A stretch of DNA of 27,559 bases, from assembly GCA_003153055.1 (NCBI GenBank), contig PMBV01000251.1:1-27559 (forward strand), in the 5' to 3' direction. The notes beneath the pieces were generated by a model. It had not been told where the DNA came from. It was given only the letters and a program-made list of their open reading frames with translations, and did not search any database. The DNA is from Myxococcales bacterium (GTDB lineage: Bacteria > Myxococcota > Myxococcia > Myxococcales > Myxococcaceae). The position numbers were made by a program, and so were the translations under genes. How positions within the stretch are numbered: position 1 is the stretch's first letter; each line of letters begins with the position of its first letter. Positions 8,301 to 16,499 of this stretch are shown here, one piece after another.

Positions 8301-8655
8301 GGCAGTCGCTGACGGTTCCTCCAGCAGCAGCACCTCGACGGCGTCCAATACACTGCTTGTCTTCGACGTGAGTCAGGGGCTGTTTGCCCAACGCTCCTCG
8401 AGCGAGTTCGGCACTGCTTTCTCGACCCAGCTCATGGGGCTGTATGGAGACCGGCTCTTCGTCAATCTCCCTGGCGACGGAGTGCTGGTCGTCGACGTGT
8501 CGAACCTCGAGGCGCCCGTCGGAGTGAACTTCCTCCGTACGCTGGGCTGGGCCACGCACCTGGCCTTCACCGGCACCTGGGCCTTCGTCGCCTCGGGGAA
8601 CTTCGGCGTGTACGAGCTCGACCTCTCGGCACCACCCACGGTCGGCGCCGACTGA
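5350..8655 (+). CDS. Secreted beta-propeller domain lipoprotein
   Basis: 1101 residues from the ATG at 5350, chosen because GGAGG at 5340-5344 precedes it and a signal sequence follows at once (basic MGKLRAH, hydrophobic core, cysteine in GTGC). The frame is open further upstream, but that part lies antisense to PARG. After the signal comes a low-complexity Ser/Thr/Ala/Gly linker (~residues 45-90). The body then starts with a segment of the type EEADIYRVDANRLFYL, characteristic of the Beta_propel family (secreted proteins with a beta-propeller). Repeated blade-like units pair IYDLNDPAHP or VFDVS-type strands with VVGNTVYAL-type strands. It is unusually rich in Trp and Tyr and probably sits at the cell surface. 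No enzymatic motif is recognised; a binding or scaffold role is inferred. Confidence 0.85.
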   Translation: MGKLRAHTLYLGLAVLAMQAGTGCLNNDPNNPLKTGQEDFVTLEPGSSSAGRAEDTAANAGPTAGAPSSDATAGTGTAAPSGRTGTVEEADIYRVDANRLFYLNTYRGFVIYDLNDPAHPAQLGRLPIHGYPIEMYVVGNTVYALLRDALYLTRGATGLQVTRRNVSQLVSIDVSDLSHPQVIKSIDIIGQLKEGVSRKIDDTVYVVSYMPQSYYWPGAAVGETHTEQAWVYSFNVADPKNLTLVDQLKIFEGGGNSTSTSTSSSGQYFTGVALSATANTLHVVENWSVWGSTFDGSPYRCGNYQSLQKAVVSIIDISDPTGKIRQHTKFTTYGALTDQFKQTYVYDDATKKGYYLGIFARQEWSSSGCAGSSFIQNNLEAWDITDGAKPTKVDSLPFGKPGEAVGGSTFDLSRKVVFAITSRRVDPLYALSFADPSHLKVLSAIDGLSGDMSVFRLVDSGHYLLGIGRDNSESCVGFASTATGWSSDIAVSLIDVKDLAKIRLVQRKCVTVQNAAWVWSQISWDLDQAHKMIGMFSDARTNVVTVPVNYYKKTDTDDGWYWYQPESAVGMMSYDLAADDPAKAPADQTVLKNWGTVVHPGGQVNRSIVFAHQSAAGVRRMMVNLSDTHVSVVDIDDLANPVTQSVIEVAPYHARLYRFGEYLVDEVQLGVASWWQPGASEFRVKRAAAGLDDAAPVATFTVGRVDRVVQWKNLLLLFRPVGDPSSQSWRSNVTSTEVVAFDLSDPTHPQRRGSAQLDVSLAQYWGFWCGVDMWGYWPGSWYGGDGLAISSEGVAVLATKYAGNGWVQRLLFLDASNADALKVTTKELAQYTYSGGTYMPPAVEYRGILGGGEGTSGFFMNTRKLVGTVNQGTTAFTQYKYYTEHYDASLVSDWVVNTPGSTMRVFTEGETTRLLTFDYRYSWKTNNGYSSWYPEERLHLLTRQGNVARLSDTRTLEDKLLSDVVGDAGRLFVNLSRSWWWTGVAVADGSSSSSTSTASNTLLVFDVSQGLFAQRSSSEFGTAFSTQLMGLYGDRLFVNLPGDGVLVVDVSNLEAPVGVNFLRTLGWATHLAFTGTWAFVASGNFGVYELDLSAPPTVGAD

Positions 8656-8773
8656 CCCGGGCGCGGTGTTCGTTCGCGGACGTGGGCGGCGCTCGTGTCA
8701 GGCTGCCTTCGTCCGTGACCACGGGAGCAGTTGCTTTCGCCTAAGCGGCGAGTTGGCGGTACCATCCGCTGCA

Positions 8774-9613
8774 ATGTCCTTCGGCCCCATCGTCGCCCCT
8801 GAAGCCCTGCGCAACCCTGTTGTGCCGGTCCTCCTCCTCGACGCCCGGACCAGCGCCGAGGCGTTCGCCGCCGGCCATCTCGACGGGGCGTTGCACGCCG
8901 ACCTGAACACGACCCTCAGCGCGGCCACGGAGCCTGGCTTCGATCCGGCCCATGGAGGTCGCCATCCACTGCCATCGCCTGAACGTTGGGCGGCGCAGCT
9001 CGGGGCCTGGGGTCTTCGGCCCGACACCTGGGTGGTGGCCTACGATGCCGCGTCGGGGGTCAACGCCGCCGCGCGCCTGTGGTGGATGTTGCGAGCCTCG
9101 GGCCACGAGCGAGTCTCGGTGCTGGACGGAGGTCTTCCCGCCGCCCAAGCCGCGGGCTTCGCGGTCGTCACGGGGTCCGCCCAGCCGCGGCCCGTCGTTT
9201 CGCCGTACTCCTTCTCGGGTTGGCGGCGCTCGCTCGCGGACATCGGCGCCGTCGCCCAAGCGCTCGCTGACCCCTCCTGGAAGGTCCTCGACGTGCGCAG
9301 CCGCGAGCGCTGGCGTGGCGAGACGGAGCCGTTCGACCCCCCGGCCGGGCGCCTCCCGGGTAGCGTCAATCTGCCCTACAGCGACAACCTCGGGCCCGAT
9401 GGTCGCTTCCTCCCGGCGGCCACCTTGCGCGCGATGTACCTCGGGCTCTTGGGAGGGACCGCGCCTGCGAAGCTGGTGGTTCACTGTGGCTCAGGCGTCA
9501 CTGCCTGCCACACGCTCCTCGCGCTGGAGCTCGCTGGCATGCAGGGGGCCGCTCTGTACGTCGGCTCCTACAGCGAGTGGAGCCGGAGCGGTCGACCGAT
9601 CGGCCGAGGCTGA
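8774..9613 (+). CDS. Two-domain sulfurtransferase (rhodanese/MST)
   Basis: 279 residues with two tandem rhodanese domains, the normal length for this family. The N-terminal domain (~1-135) is inactive: its loop position reads DAASG with no cysteine. The C-terminal domain (~145-279) carries the active loop CGSGVTAC with catalytic C238. This CG(S/T)GVTA loop is typical of 3-mercaptopyruvate sulfurtransferases more than thiosulfate sulfurtransferases, so mercaptopyruvate is a plausible sulfur donor, but the substrate cannot be settled from sequence. The ATG at 8774 is preferred over upstream in-frame starts because the rhodanese fold begins right after it. No signal peptide; cytoplasmic. Appears monocistronic, convergent with the lipoprotein gene downstream. 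Confidence 0.93.
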   Translation: MSFGPIVAPEALRNPVVPVLLLDARTSAEAFAAGHLDGALHADLNTTLSAATEPGFDPAHGGRHPLPSPERWAAQLGAWGLRPDTWVVAYDAASGVNAAARLWWMLRASGHERVSVLDGGLPAAQAAGFAVVTGSAQPRPVVSPYSFSGWRRSLADIGAVAQALADPSWKVLDVRSRERWRGETEPFDPPAGRLPGSVNLPYSDNLGPDGRFLPAATLRAMYLGLLGGTAPAKLVVHCGSGVTACHTLLALELAGMQGAALYVGSYSEWSRSGRPIGRG

Positions 9614-9623
9614 CATCAGTCGC

Positions 9624-9645
9624 GGTGTTCTCGTCGAGGGACACC
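9624..9645. terminator. Possible bidirectional hairpin
   Basis: An 8-bp stem (two G-U pairs) with a 6-nt loop can form between the convergent sulfurtransferase and lipoprotein genes, in the only gap available (38 bp). There is no T-tract, so it may act as a weak terminator or an mRNA end protector. Confidence 0.35.
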
Positions 9646-9651
9646 AGCACA

Positions 9652-11043
9652 TCAAGGGTGCAGCGCGACGAAGAAGCAGGTCCCGGCGCTCGGCAGGAGC
9701 ACGCCCGGCTGGAAGGAGGCGCCGGTCTTCACCGCGGTGATGGCGGCGAAGGCCAGCGAGGGGTCGGGCAGCAGCACGAAGAGGCCGTTGGCCGAGGTCG
9801 CCGTCTCGGAGAGGCCGGTGAAGGTGGCGTTCGGGTAGATGACGGTGAGTGGGTGTCCGTCGGCCCGGGCGATGGTCGCGCCAGCCACCGGGGCTCGACC
9901 GTCGGTCACCATGCCCATGACGAAGCCATCGGTCAGCATCCGCGGTTGGCCCAGGGCCGCCGACAGCGTGGTGGCCAGGTGGTTCGAGACGGCGAACAGG
10001 TGAGCGGCGGAGGAGACCCGCTTGTCGGAGTCGGCCTCGCTCACCCACGCCACGACGCCGCTGACGGTGGGGAAGAAGGCGCCCGAGCTGCCGCCCACCC
10101 GCGCGAGGAGCCCCTGCGAGACGTTGCTCACGTCAACCTGGCTCCACGAGAACGTCCCCGCATCGCTGACCGTCGAGGACGCCAGCGCCGTGGGGGAGCT
10201 CGTCGTCGCGTAGTCGTAGGGCGCCAGCGCCTCCACCGAGGCCCCGGCGGCGGTGCTGGCTCCAATGGGGGTCACCAAGCCAGCGACATCGACGAGGTGC
10301 TTGGGGGTCTCGGCACCCGAGGCCGGCAGAATCACGGCGAAGCTGCAGGTGCCCACCTTGAGCGGCGCCAGGGTCGTGGCGAACGCGTGGCCGGTCTTCT
10401 CAGCCACCAGGTCGAGGAAGAGCAACGCGGGTCGAGCTGGGATGACGAAGAGGCCGTTGGCCGAGGTCTCGGTTCTCGACACCTGGCGGAGGTCCGAGGT
10501 CGGGTACCACACCTCGAGCGACAGGCTGCTCGCGCTCTTCACTCGGGCCCCGGCGATGGGCGTGACCCCGTTGGTCACCACTCCCATGACGAAGCCCTGC
10601 TCGAGCATCTCGGGCTTCCCAAGCTCGGTGGCGAGGAGCGTCGCCAACGAGCGAGGCACCACGAAGAGCCGGCCCGAGCTCAGGTCGGTCTTGCTCTGCC
10701 CAATGGAGTAGTCGACCACCCCGCTCAGCGTGGGGAAGAACCCGCCGTCGGCGCCCTCGTTCGTCACCGCGATGAGCGCGTCGGCGACCTGGCCGACGTC
10801 GACGCTCGAGGCCGACCACGTGCCGTCGGCTCCGACTTCGGTCTGGCTGAGCACGGTCGGCGCCGCACCTGTGACGAGGTCCTTGGCGCCGTAGAGCGTG
10901 AGGGCCACCCCGGCGACCTGGGCCGCGCCGACGGGCGTGATGACGCCGCTCGCGGTGATGAGCGTGCGGTTCTCGGAGACCCCGCACGCGCTGAGTGACG
11001 AGGCGAGAGTGATGAGGCTGAGGGCGTGGATGATTCGATTCAT
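9652..11043 (-). CDS. Lipoprotein with two tandem ~210-residue repeats
   Basis: 463 residues. The N-terminus is a lipoprotein signal with lipobox LSAC (cysteine at residue 20). The mature protein is two homologous halves. Each begins G-(V/L)-(I/T)TP-(V/I)GA, contains (L/V)SGVV, then QGFVMG-VVTNG or DGFVMG-MVTDG, then ETSANGLFV or ATSANGLFV, and ends in GTC-(S/F)F with a conserved cysteine. The pattern (P-(I/V)-AGA, then SANGLF) recalls carboxypeptidase-regulatory-like/transthyretin-type beta-sandwich domains, but I do not recognise a defined family. It follows the TolC-type gene by 31 bp on the same strand, so it is probably the last gene of the efflux operon or read through from it. Ribosome binding site is weak. 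Function unknown. Confidence 0.8.
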   Translation of the reverse strand: MNRIIHALSLITLASSLSACGVSENRTLITASGVITPVGAAQVAGVALTLYGAKDLVTGAAPTVLSQTEVGADGTWSASSVDVGQVADALIAVTNEGADGGFFPTLSGVVDYSIGQSKTDLSSGRLFVVPRSLATLLATELGKPEMLEQGFVMGVVTNGVTPIAGARVKSASSLSLEVWYPTSDLRQVSRTETSANGLFVIPARPALLFLDLVAEKTGHAFATTLAPLKVGTCSFAVILPASGAETPKHLVDVAGLVTPIGASTAAGASVEALAPYDYATTSSPTALASSTVSDAGTFSWSQVDVSNVSQGLLARVGGSSGAFFPTVSGVVAWVSEADSDKRVSSAAHLFAVSNHLATTLSAALGQPRMLTDGFVMGMVTDGRAPVAGATIARADGHPLTVIYPNATFTGLSETATSANGLFVLLPDPSLAFAAITAVKTGASFQPGVLLPSAGTCFFVALHP

Positions 11044-11074
11044 GGCTGTGTGCCTGTGCGTGAAGAGGAAGTGG

Positions 11075-12472
11075 CTAGCGAGGGTCGAAGGCGCCCATGG
11101 CCTTGAGGAGGCGAAGTGTCGCGAGCTGACCGTTGAGCGACTCGGCGACGAAGCCGATCTCCGCGTTGGCCAGCGAAGTCGCAGCGTCGGAGGCGTCGAG
11201 GTGCGAGGCGATGCCCGCGGTGTAGTTCTGATCCACCATGGCGCTGTTCTCCCTGGCCAGCTTGAGCTGCTCCTCGGCCTTGACGCGGTTCGCCCGGGTG
11301 CTCTCGAGGTCGAGGCTCGCTCGCCGCACCTCGTCGCGCGCCTTCTGGGTCGAGGCCCCGAGCATCGCCTCCGACTCGGCCAACTTGAGCTCCTTCTCTC
11401 GTCGCTCGATCTCTCGAAGGCCGCCGTCCCACAGCGTCCACTTGAGGCCCACCGTGACCGACCACATGGCGTATTCCGGGGCGAAGGCCTTCACGTTGCC
11501 GGCACGGAGGCCCGCGCTCAGGCCCACCTTCGGGGCGTACTGGTAGCCCACCGCGTCGAAGGTTCGCTCGGCGAGCTCCCGTTGTCCACGGGCGGCCTTG
11601 AGGTCAGGGCGGTGATCGAGCGAGAAGGACTCCCGGTCTGAGCTCGTCTCGGGCAGCGCCGGCTCCTCGGGCCGTTCGACCTCGAAGTCTGGGTCCCTCG
11701 CGAGGAGCGTGGCCAGCGCGCTCTTCGCCGACGCATAGGCGTTCTGAGACCGGAGCAGGTCTTGCTCGCTGCGGGTGCGGTCGAGCTGGGCGCGAATGAG
11801 GCCGATCTTCGGGAGCGCTCCGGCCTTCACTCTCGTCTCCGCGTCACGCTCATGGGCGAGGTTGTTCTCGAGCAGCCGTCGCTGCACCGACATCGCCTCC
11901 TTCAGGCTCGCCGCGCCGTAGTAGAGCTGGGCCACGCCGAAGAGGACCTCGCGGCGCGCGTTCTCGACGGTGCTCTCGGCGATCTGCTCTCCCAGGTACG
12001 CCTCGTGAATGGCCGGCCACAGCTCCGGCACGATGAGCGGCTGAGTGAGGGTCAGCTCGGCGCCGAGCTGATCCTTCTTCATGAAGTAGACCTTGTCGTA
12101 GCCGGTGGGCACGATGATGTCGTTCGAGGGGATGCCCGGCGGGTTGGCGACCGACACCGGCTTGGTCGGATCGAACGCCGGGCCATTCATCGACGAGGTG
12201 CCGATGGTGCGCAGGGAGTAGCCCGTCGGCACCTCGGTGGCGTTCTCCTCGGAGTTGTGGGTGTAGGCCGCGCCGAGCTCGAGGCTCGGCAGGTAGTGGG
12301 CCCAGACCTTTCGCTGGAGGAGCCGAGCCTGGCCGAGTCTCGCCTGAGCCACCTTGAGGTCGAGGTTCTTCGCCTGGGCCTCGTGGAAGGCCTGCGCGAG
12401 GGTGAGCGTGGGAGCTGGGGGAGGGCTCGCCTGAGCGAGTGACAACGCGACGACGAAGGACGTGAGAATCAT
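11075..12472 (-). CDS. TolC-type outer-membrane efflux protein
   Basis: 465 residues. A short signal peptide (MILTSFVVALSLAQA) is followed by a Pro-rich stretch and the typical family opening LTLAQAFHEAQAKNLDLKVAQ. Two long helical repeats of the outer-membrane efflux fold follow, including RQLLENN-like and ELKLAESEAM-type coiled segments and the late motif YTAGIASHLDASDA. Length is normal. TolC-family trimers form the outer-membrane channel of tripartite efflux or secretion systems. It lies 39 bp after the second ABC-2 permease, which with the HlyD-type adaptor upstream makes a complete inner-membrane to outer-membrane path apart from the missing ATPase. Confidence 0.93.
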   Translation of the reverse strand: MILTSFVVALSLAQASPPPAPTLTLAQAFHEAQAKNLDLKVAQARLGQARLLQRKVWAHYLPSLELGAAYTHNSEENATEVPTGYSLRTIGTSSMNGPAFDPTKPVSVANPPGIPSNDIIVPTGYDKVYFMKKDQLGAELTLTQPLIVPELWPAIHEAYLGEQIAESTVENARREVLFGVAQLYYGAASLKEAMSVQRRLLENNLAHERDAETRVKAGALPKIGLIRAQLDRTRSEQDLLRSQNAYASAKSALATLLARDPDFEVERPEEPALPETSSDRESFSLDHRPDLKAARGQRELAERTFDAVGYQYAPKVGLSAGLRAGNVKAFAPEYAMWSVTVGLKWTLWDGGLREIERREKELKLAESEAMLGASTQKARDEVRRASLDLESTRANRVKAEEQLKLARENSAMVDQNYTAGIASHLDASDAATSLANAEIGFVAESLNGQLATLRLLKAMGAFDPR

Positions 12473-12511
12473 GAGAACCTCGAGGTTGAAGATCGGAGCA
12501 GAAGGGAGAGG

Positions 12512-13687
12512 TCAGGCGGTGACAGGCGCCGGAGGCGACGGGAGGTGGCGGTGCCAGCGACGGCGGACGACGACGAGGGCCAGCGCGCTCCAGACGGCCC
12601 ACTGGAGCGCCATGATCCACAGGTGACGCGCCACCGCATGAAGGTCGCCTGCCTTCATCGACAGCACCCTCAGCGCCTGGAGCGCGGGCGTGGCTGGGAA
12701 CAGCCAGGCGAACGCCTGCACGTGGACCGGCATCTGGTCCAGAGGCCAGGTGAACCCAGACATGAGGAACAGCGGCACCGAGAAGAACAGGAGCAGCTGG
12801 AACGCCACGAAGCGGTCTCGCACCAGGCTTGCCACCAGCAGCGCGGGGGGCACCATCGTCACTGCCAGCGCCGAAAAGAGCGCGAACATCGCTGCTGGGC
12901 TCCTCACCGGCCAACCGAAGACAGGGAAGATGACGAAGACGATGAGGGAGATGCCCAGGAAGTAGAATCCGAGGTGCACCAGCGCTTTGCCGCTCAAGTG
13001 CGTGAAGGGGTAGGGCGTGCGCTGGAGCACCTCGTCCTCCCGCTGCCACCCCACCGAGTACGCCAGGGACATCAAGACGATCTGCTGAATGACAATGAGG
13101 AGGATGCCGGTGACCACGAAGTCGCCGTAGCTCGCGGTGGGGTGAAACAGGTCTCGCTCGTCCCAGGTGATGGGGAGCACCCGGCGCGCCGCCAGCGTGG
13201 TCGACACGCCGCGTTTGGCGAGGCGCGCGGCCCCGAGCTCCTTGTTGAGCGCCAGCACCGTGTTCGACACCCCGAGCGCGGCGACGCCATAGGTGTACAT
13301 GTTGGCCGAGTTCACCCACAGGCCGACCTTTCCCTGGTGGCCGCGTTTGATCGATCGAGAGAAGTCCTCCGGGATTCGGACGAACACCTCGGCGTGGCCC
13401 TGCCGGAGCTCCTCGAAGGCCTGGTCCGTCGACTCCGGGTGGCCCACGACGTGGAGCCCCTGCGTGGCGTCGAGGTGCAACGCGAGCTCGCGCGAGAGCT
13501 CGGAGTTGTCGAGGTCGAGCACCAGCGTCGGTCGCTCCGAGGCCTCGCGATTGACGTACAGGGCCGAGACCAGCACGGGGTAGAGCACTGGCAGCAACAG
13601 CAAGACGGTGAAGACGCCCTTGCGCTTGGTCAGCGAGCGCCACTCGTCGCGAGCGCTCTGGACGAGCTCCTGGATGCGGCGGTTCAT
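12512..13687 (-). CDS. ABC-2 type permease subunit
   Basis: 391 residues from the ATG at 13687, which overlaps the stop of the previous gene (ATGA). The layout is that of ABC-2 membrane proteins of the YhhJ/YbhR kind: one N-terminal membrane helix (FTVLLLLPVLYPVLVSALYV), a large extracytoplasmic domain of ~170 residues, then about five helices (for example ILLIVIQQIVLMSLAYSVG and LLLFFSVPLFLMSGFTWPLDQMP). The MSGFTWP stretch is a conserved feature of this family. With the previous gene it would form a heterodimeric export channel. The ABC-2 family normally needs a separate ATPase, and none is present in this operon. Confidence 0.9.
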   Translation of the reverse strand: MNRRIQELVQSARDEWRSLTKRKGVFTVLLLLPVLYPVLVSALYVNREASERPTLVLDLDNSELSRELALHLDATQGLHVVGHPESTDQAFEELRQGHAEVFVRIPEDFSRSIKRGHQGKVGLWVNSANMYTYGVAALGVSNTVLALNKELGAARLAKRGVSTTLAARRVLPITWDERDLFHPTASYGDFVVTGILLIVIQQIVLMSLAYSVGWQREDEVLQRTPYPFTHLSGKALVHLGFYFLGISLIVFVIFPVFGWPVRSPAAMFALFSALAVTMVPPALLVASLVRDRFVAFQLLLFFSVPLFLMSGFTWPLDQMPVHVQAFAWLFPATPALQALRVLSMKAGDLHAVARHLWIMALQWAVWSALALVVVRRRWHRHLPSPPAPVTA

Positions 13688-14820
13688 GCTGGCCTCCCGG
13701 CCCACTGGGCCAAGCCCCGGCGGCCGAGCCACCCGAAGCCCATCAGTCCGAGGAAGATCGCCCCTTGTGTGGAGAGCTGTTGATACATCTCGGTCATCTC
13801 GGCCATCGACAGGGTTTGGTTGAAGAACAGCCGGAGCCCTCGAGAGAAGGCGGTGAAAGGCAATGCCGACGACAGCGCCTGGAACGCTGGAGGGAAGGCA
13901 TCGACGGGGAAGGTGGCTCCAGACAGCATCAGCGACAGCACGCCGAGCAAGAGCCCGAGCTGGAACGCCAACACCCGCGACGGGACGATCGCTTGCAGGG
14001 CCACGGCCAGGAGCAGATCGACCAGGAGGAAGAGCGCCAGGGCCGAGGCGAACAGCGCGAGGCTGCTGTGGCTGGTCAGGCCGAAGAAGGGGAGCAGGCC
14101 ATAGGCGAGGCCCAACCCAGCGCCCATGGTGGCGGTCCAAATCGCCGCCAGCCGCCCCAGTGCCTCGATCGGAGTCACCACCACCGACGAGGGGAGGAAG
14201 ACCTGGCCGACCAGCACCATCACCAGCAGGTTGAGGAAGAAGAAGGTGACGCTGGGGGCCATGTACAGCGAGTAGCTCCCGGTGGGGTTGAAGCTCAGGT
14301 GCTCGTCGGTCACCACGGGGAGCACCGCGGCCATGGCCCGGCGCGAGGGCACGCCGGTCTTCTGGAGGTACGAGAGCTCGACGCCTCCGGCCACCGTCGC
14401 GAGGACCTTGGCGATGGCCCGGTAGCTCGTGCGCCCCACCAGCACGTTGCTCATGTCGACGCCGACCAGCGCCCTGGCCTTGCGCCCGTGTTTGAGCGAG
14501 GTCGAGAGGTCCGCGGGGAGCACGACGACCCCGGCCAGCTGACCGTCGACCAGCATCGCCTCGGCCTCGGCCACCGTCGTGGGTGTCTGTTCCACCACCG
14601 TGAGCTCGGGCGTGGCCTCGAGGAACAGCCGCACCGCGCGGCTCGTGCGTGAGTTGTCGAAGTCGATGACGGCGACGGGCAGCTCGCGGACCACCCGCTC
14701 CCGGTAGATCTCCCCAGCGAGCAGACACGAGCCCACGAAGATGACGAGGAGGAGTTGCAGCTTTCGAACCCGCACCAGCTCGAGGAGCTGATGGAGGAAG
14801 TGCCTCAGGAACCGGTGCAT
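13684..14820 (-). CDS. ABC-2 type permease subunit
   Basis: 378 residues from the ATG at 14820 (MHRFLRHFLHQ), 20 bp after the HlyD gene. An earlier in-frame start at 14859 would overlap HlyD and adds nothing recognisable. It has one N-terminal helix (LQLLLVIFVGSCLLAG), an extracytoplasmic domain of ~180 residues containing VAVIDFDNSRTSR, matching VLDLDNSELSR in its partner, then about five helices including LGVLSLMLSGATFPVDAFP. Family: ABC-2 membrane protein (YhhJ/YbhS-like). The shared motifs show the two permeases are paralogues that probably dimerise. Confidence 0.88.
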   Translation of the reverse strand: MHRFLRHFLHQLLELVRVRKLQLLLVIFVGSCLLAGEIYRERVVRELPVAVIDFDNSRTSRAVRLFLEATPELTVVEQTPTTVAEAEAMLVDGQLAGVVVLPADLSTSLKHGRKARALVGVDMSNVLVGRTSYRAIAKVLATVAGGVELSYLQKTGVPSRRAMAAVLPVVTDEHLSFNPTGSYSLYMAPSVTFFFLNLLVMVLVGQVFLPSSVVVTPIEALGRLAAIWTATMGAGLGLAYGLLPFFGLTSHSSLALFASALALFLLVDLLLAVALQAIVPSRVLAFQLGLLLGVLSLMLSGATFPVDAFPPAFQALSSALPFTAFSRGLRLFFNQTLSMAEMTEMYQQLSTQGAIFLGLMGFGWLGRRGLAQWAGRPA

Positions 14821-14840
14821 GGCGTGGCCCTCGCTCGACG

Positions 14841-15803
14841 TCACGACTGGGGCGCCCAACGCGCGGTCATGCCGGGGCGCAGACCGACGACCTTCGCCTG
14901 GGGCCGGGCCTTCACCTCGAAGGTCTTCAGGTCGAAGCCGCCGCGATCCGCGGTGGCCCGCCAGGTCGCGAAGTCACCCAGGGCGGCGATGTTGAAGACC
15001 TGCATCGGCACCGTGGTGCCCAGCGCGGGGATCTCGACCTGGAGCACCGTTCCTGGCGCCAGGCCCTTGAGGCGATCTTCCCGCACCGGAAAGGAGACCC
15101 AGGCGCTGTCGAGGTCGACCAGGGTGACGATGGGGTTGCCGGTGGCGGCCAGCTCACCCTTGTGGAGAATGACCTTCGAGACGACGGCGCTGATGGGCGC
15201 GTGCTGTACCGTCTCTCGCTCGTAGCTGCTCACCTCGGCGAGCAGTCCCTGGGTCTGGCTCACCTGGGCGACCAGGGCCTCGACCTCCTCCGAGCGCGCG
15301 CCCCGCTGAACCAGATCGAGCCGGGTCTGGGCGATGGCGAGTTGATCCTTGGCGAGGTTGTACTTCGACTCCACGTCGTCGTAGCTCGCCTGGGGAATCG
15401 AGCCCGCCGCGAGCAGCGTCTTCATTCGGTCGTACATCTTCTGGGCGAGGTCGACCTGGTGCTGGGCCGCTTCGAGCGAGCGGAGCGCGGCCTCTCGGTC
15501 TTCCTTCCGGGCGCCGTGCTGGGCCATCTTCAACTTCGCCGTGGCGGCGGTGCTGGCGGCGTTGGCCTGGCTCAGCTTGGCCTCGAGCTCGTCGCTCTCG
15601 ATGACGACGAGCGCCTGCCCCTCCTTCACCGTGTCGCCCTCCTGCACCTTGAGCTCGTGAATTCGCCCGGGCACCTTCGAGGCCACGTCGATCTCGGTGG
15701 CGTCGACGAGGCCCGTGATGGTGGTTGGGGCGTCGTGCTTCGAGCCCGTGCATGCGAGGAACAGGCTCGCTCCGAGGACATATGTGTGCAGCGATGGCTT
15801 CAT
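14841..15803 (-). CDS. HlyD-family periplasmic adaptor lipoprotein
   Basis: 320 residues. The signal ends in lipobox LFLAC (cysteine 18), so it is lipid-anchored. The HlyD/membrane-fusion fold is clear. A biotinyl-lipoyl half-motif (VASKVPGRIHELKVQEGDTVKEGQALVVIES) is followed by an alpha-helical hairpin (~75-175, with repeated QxAxxxL patterns) and the second lipoyl half (APISAVVSKVILHKGELAATG). A beta-barrel part with ALVDLD-like and FPVREDRLKGL segments follows. Such proteins join the inner-membrane transporter to the TolC-type channel. It lies directly between tetR (48 bp) and the two permease genes, in the order expected for a drug or lipid exporter of the YbhG/YhiI kind. Confidence 0.93.
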   Translation of the reverse strand: MKPSLHTYVLGASLFLACTGSKHDAPTTITGLVDATEIDVASKVPGRIHELKVQEGDTVKEGQALVVIESDELEAKLSQANAASTAATAKLKMAQHGARKEDREAALRSLEAAQHQVDLAQKMYDRMKTLLAAGSIPQASYDDVESKYNLAKDQLAIAQTRLDLVQRGARSEEVEALVAQVSQTQGLLAEVSSYERETVQHAPISAVVSKVILHKGELAATGNPIVTLVDLDSAWVSFPVREDRLKGLAPGTVLQVEIPALGTTVPMQVFNIAALGDFATWRATADRGGFDLKTFEVKARPQAKVVGLRPGMTARWAPQS

Positions 15804-15851
15804 CGGTGTTCTCCAGTCGGTGATGTCGGTGGTGCGGGGCGGGTGAGGAGG

Positions 15852-16484
15852 TCAGTTGGTTCGGGGCGCGCAGATGCCACGGAGGATGAGCGCGGTGATG
15901 TGTTGGAGCGTCGCCTCGCGGGCCTTGGGGTCGGCGAGGTCGCGCTTCCACAGAGTCTTGGCGATGGGCTGGTGGGTGAAGTGGCCCACGCAGAGCACCT
16001 GAATGCTCAGCATGAGCTGCGGGAGATCGAGATCGGGCAGGAAGATGCCGGTGCGCATGCCGTCGCTCAGCGCCGAGCGCATGTCCTGGAGGCCTGCCGA
16101 GGTCCGGTCGGCCAGCGCCGCGCTCGCCCTCCGGCCGCTCTGGAGCAGCTCGCGCAAGAGCAGCCGCACGTAGTGGTCGTTCTCCGCGAGGAAGGTGAAG
16201 TAGGCGCGAATGGCCTGAGTGACTCGCTCTTGGGGGTCCTGCTTCGCAGCGGGGACGTCGCCCGAGGTGAAGACTCGATCGAAGTGGCTTCGCAGCACCT
16301 CCGAGTAGAGCTCCTCCTTGCTGCCGAAGTAGACGTAAATCATCCGCTTGTTGGCGCCAGCCTGGGCGGCGATCTCGTCGATGCGCGCCCCCTCGAAGCC
16401 CTGCTCGGCGAAGTGCTTCGACGCCGTGTCGAGAATCGTCTGTCGCGTTCGCTCTGCGTCGCGCTTCTTGGGGGCCGTGGGCAT
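15852..16484 (-). CDS. TetR-family repressor
   Basis: 210 residues, normal length. The N-terminal helix-turn-helix is plain: RTRQTILDTASKHFAEQGF, then RIDEIAAQAGANKRMIYVYFGSKEELY. The C-terminal helical ligand-binding domain (~70-210) is divergent, as usual. It is first in a minus-strand operon with HlyD, two permeases and TolC. With the palindrome and promoter just upstream, the simplest reading is that it represses its own operon and is released by an exported compound. Confidence 0.93.
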   Translation of the reverse strand: MPTAPKKRDAERTRQTILDTASKHFAEQGFEGARIDEIAAQAGANKRMIYVYFGSKEELYSEVLRSHFDRVFTSGDVPAAKQDPQERVTQAIRAYFTFLAENDHYVRLLLRELLQSGRRASAALADRTSAGLQDMRSALSDGMRTGIFLPDLDLPQLMLSIQVLCVGHFTHQPIAKTLWKRDLADPKAREATLQHITALILRGICAPRTN

Positions 16485-16499
16485 CGGGTTCTCGATGTA

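Noticed and set aside
6571..8559. Long minus-strand frame of 662 codons
   Set aside because: It is a high-GC mirror frame of the beta-propeller gene, rich in Arg, His and Val, with no recognisable motif.
9577..10998. Long plus-strand frame of 473 codons
   Set aside because: It is antisense to the duplicated lipoprotein, with Gly/Arg/His-rich composition typical of shadow frames.
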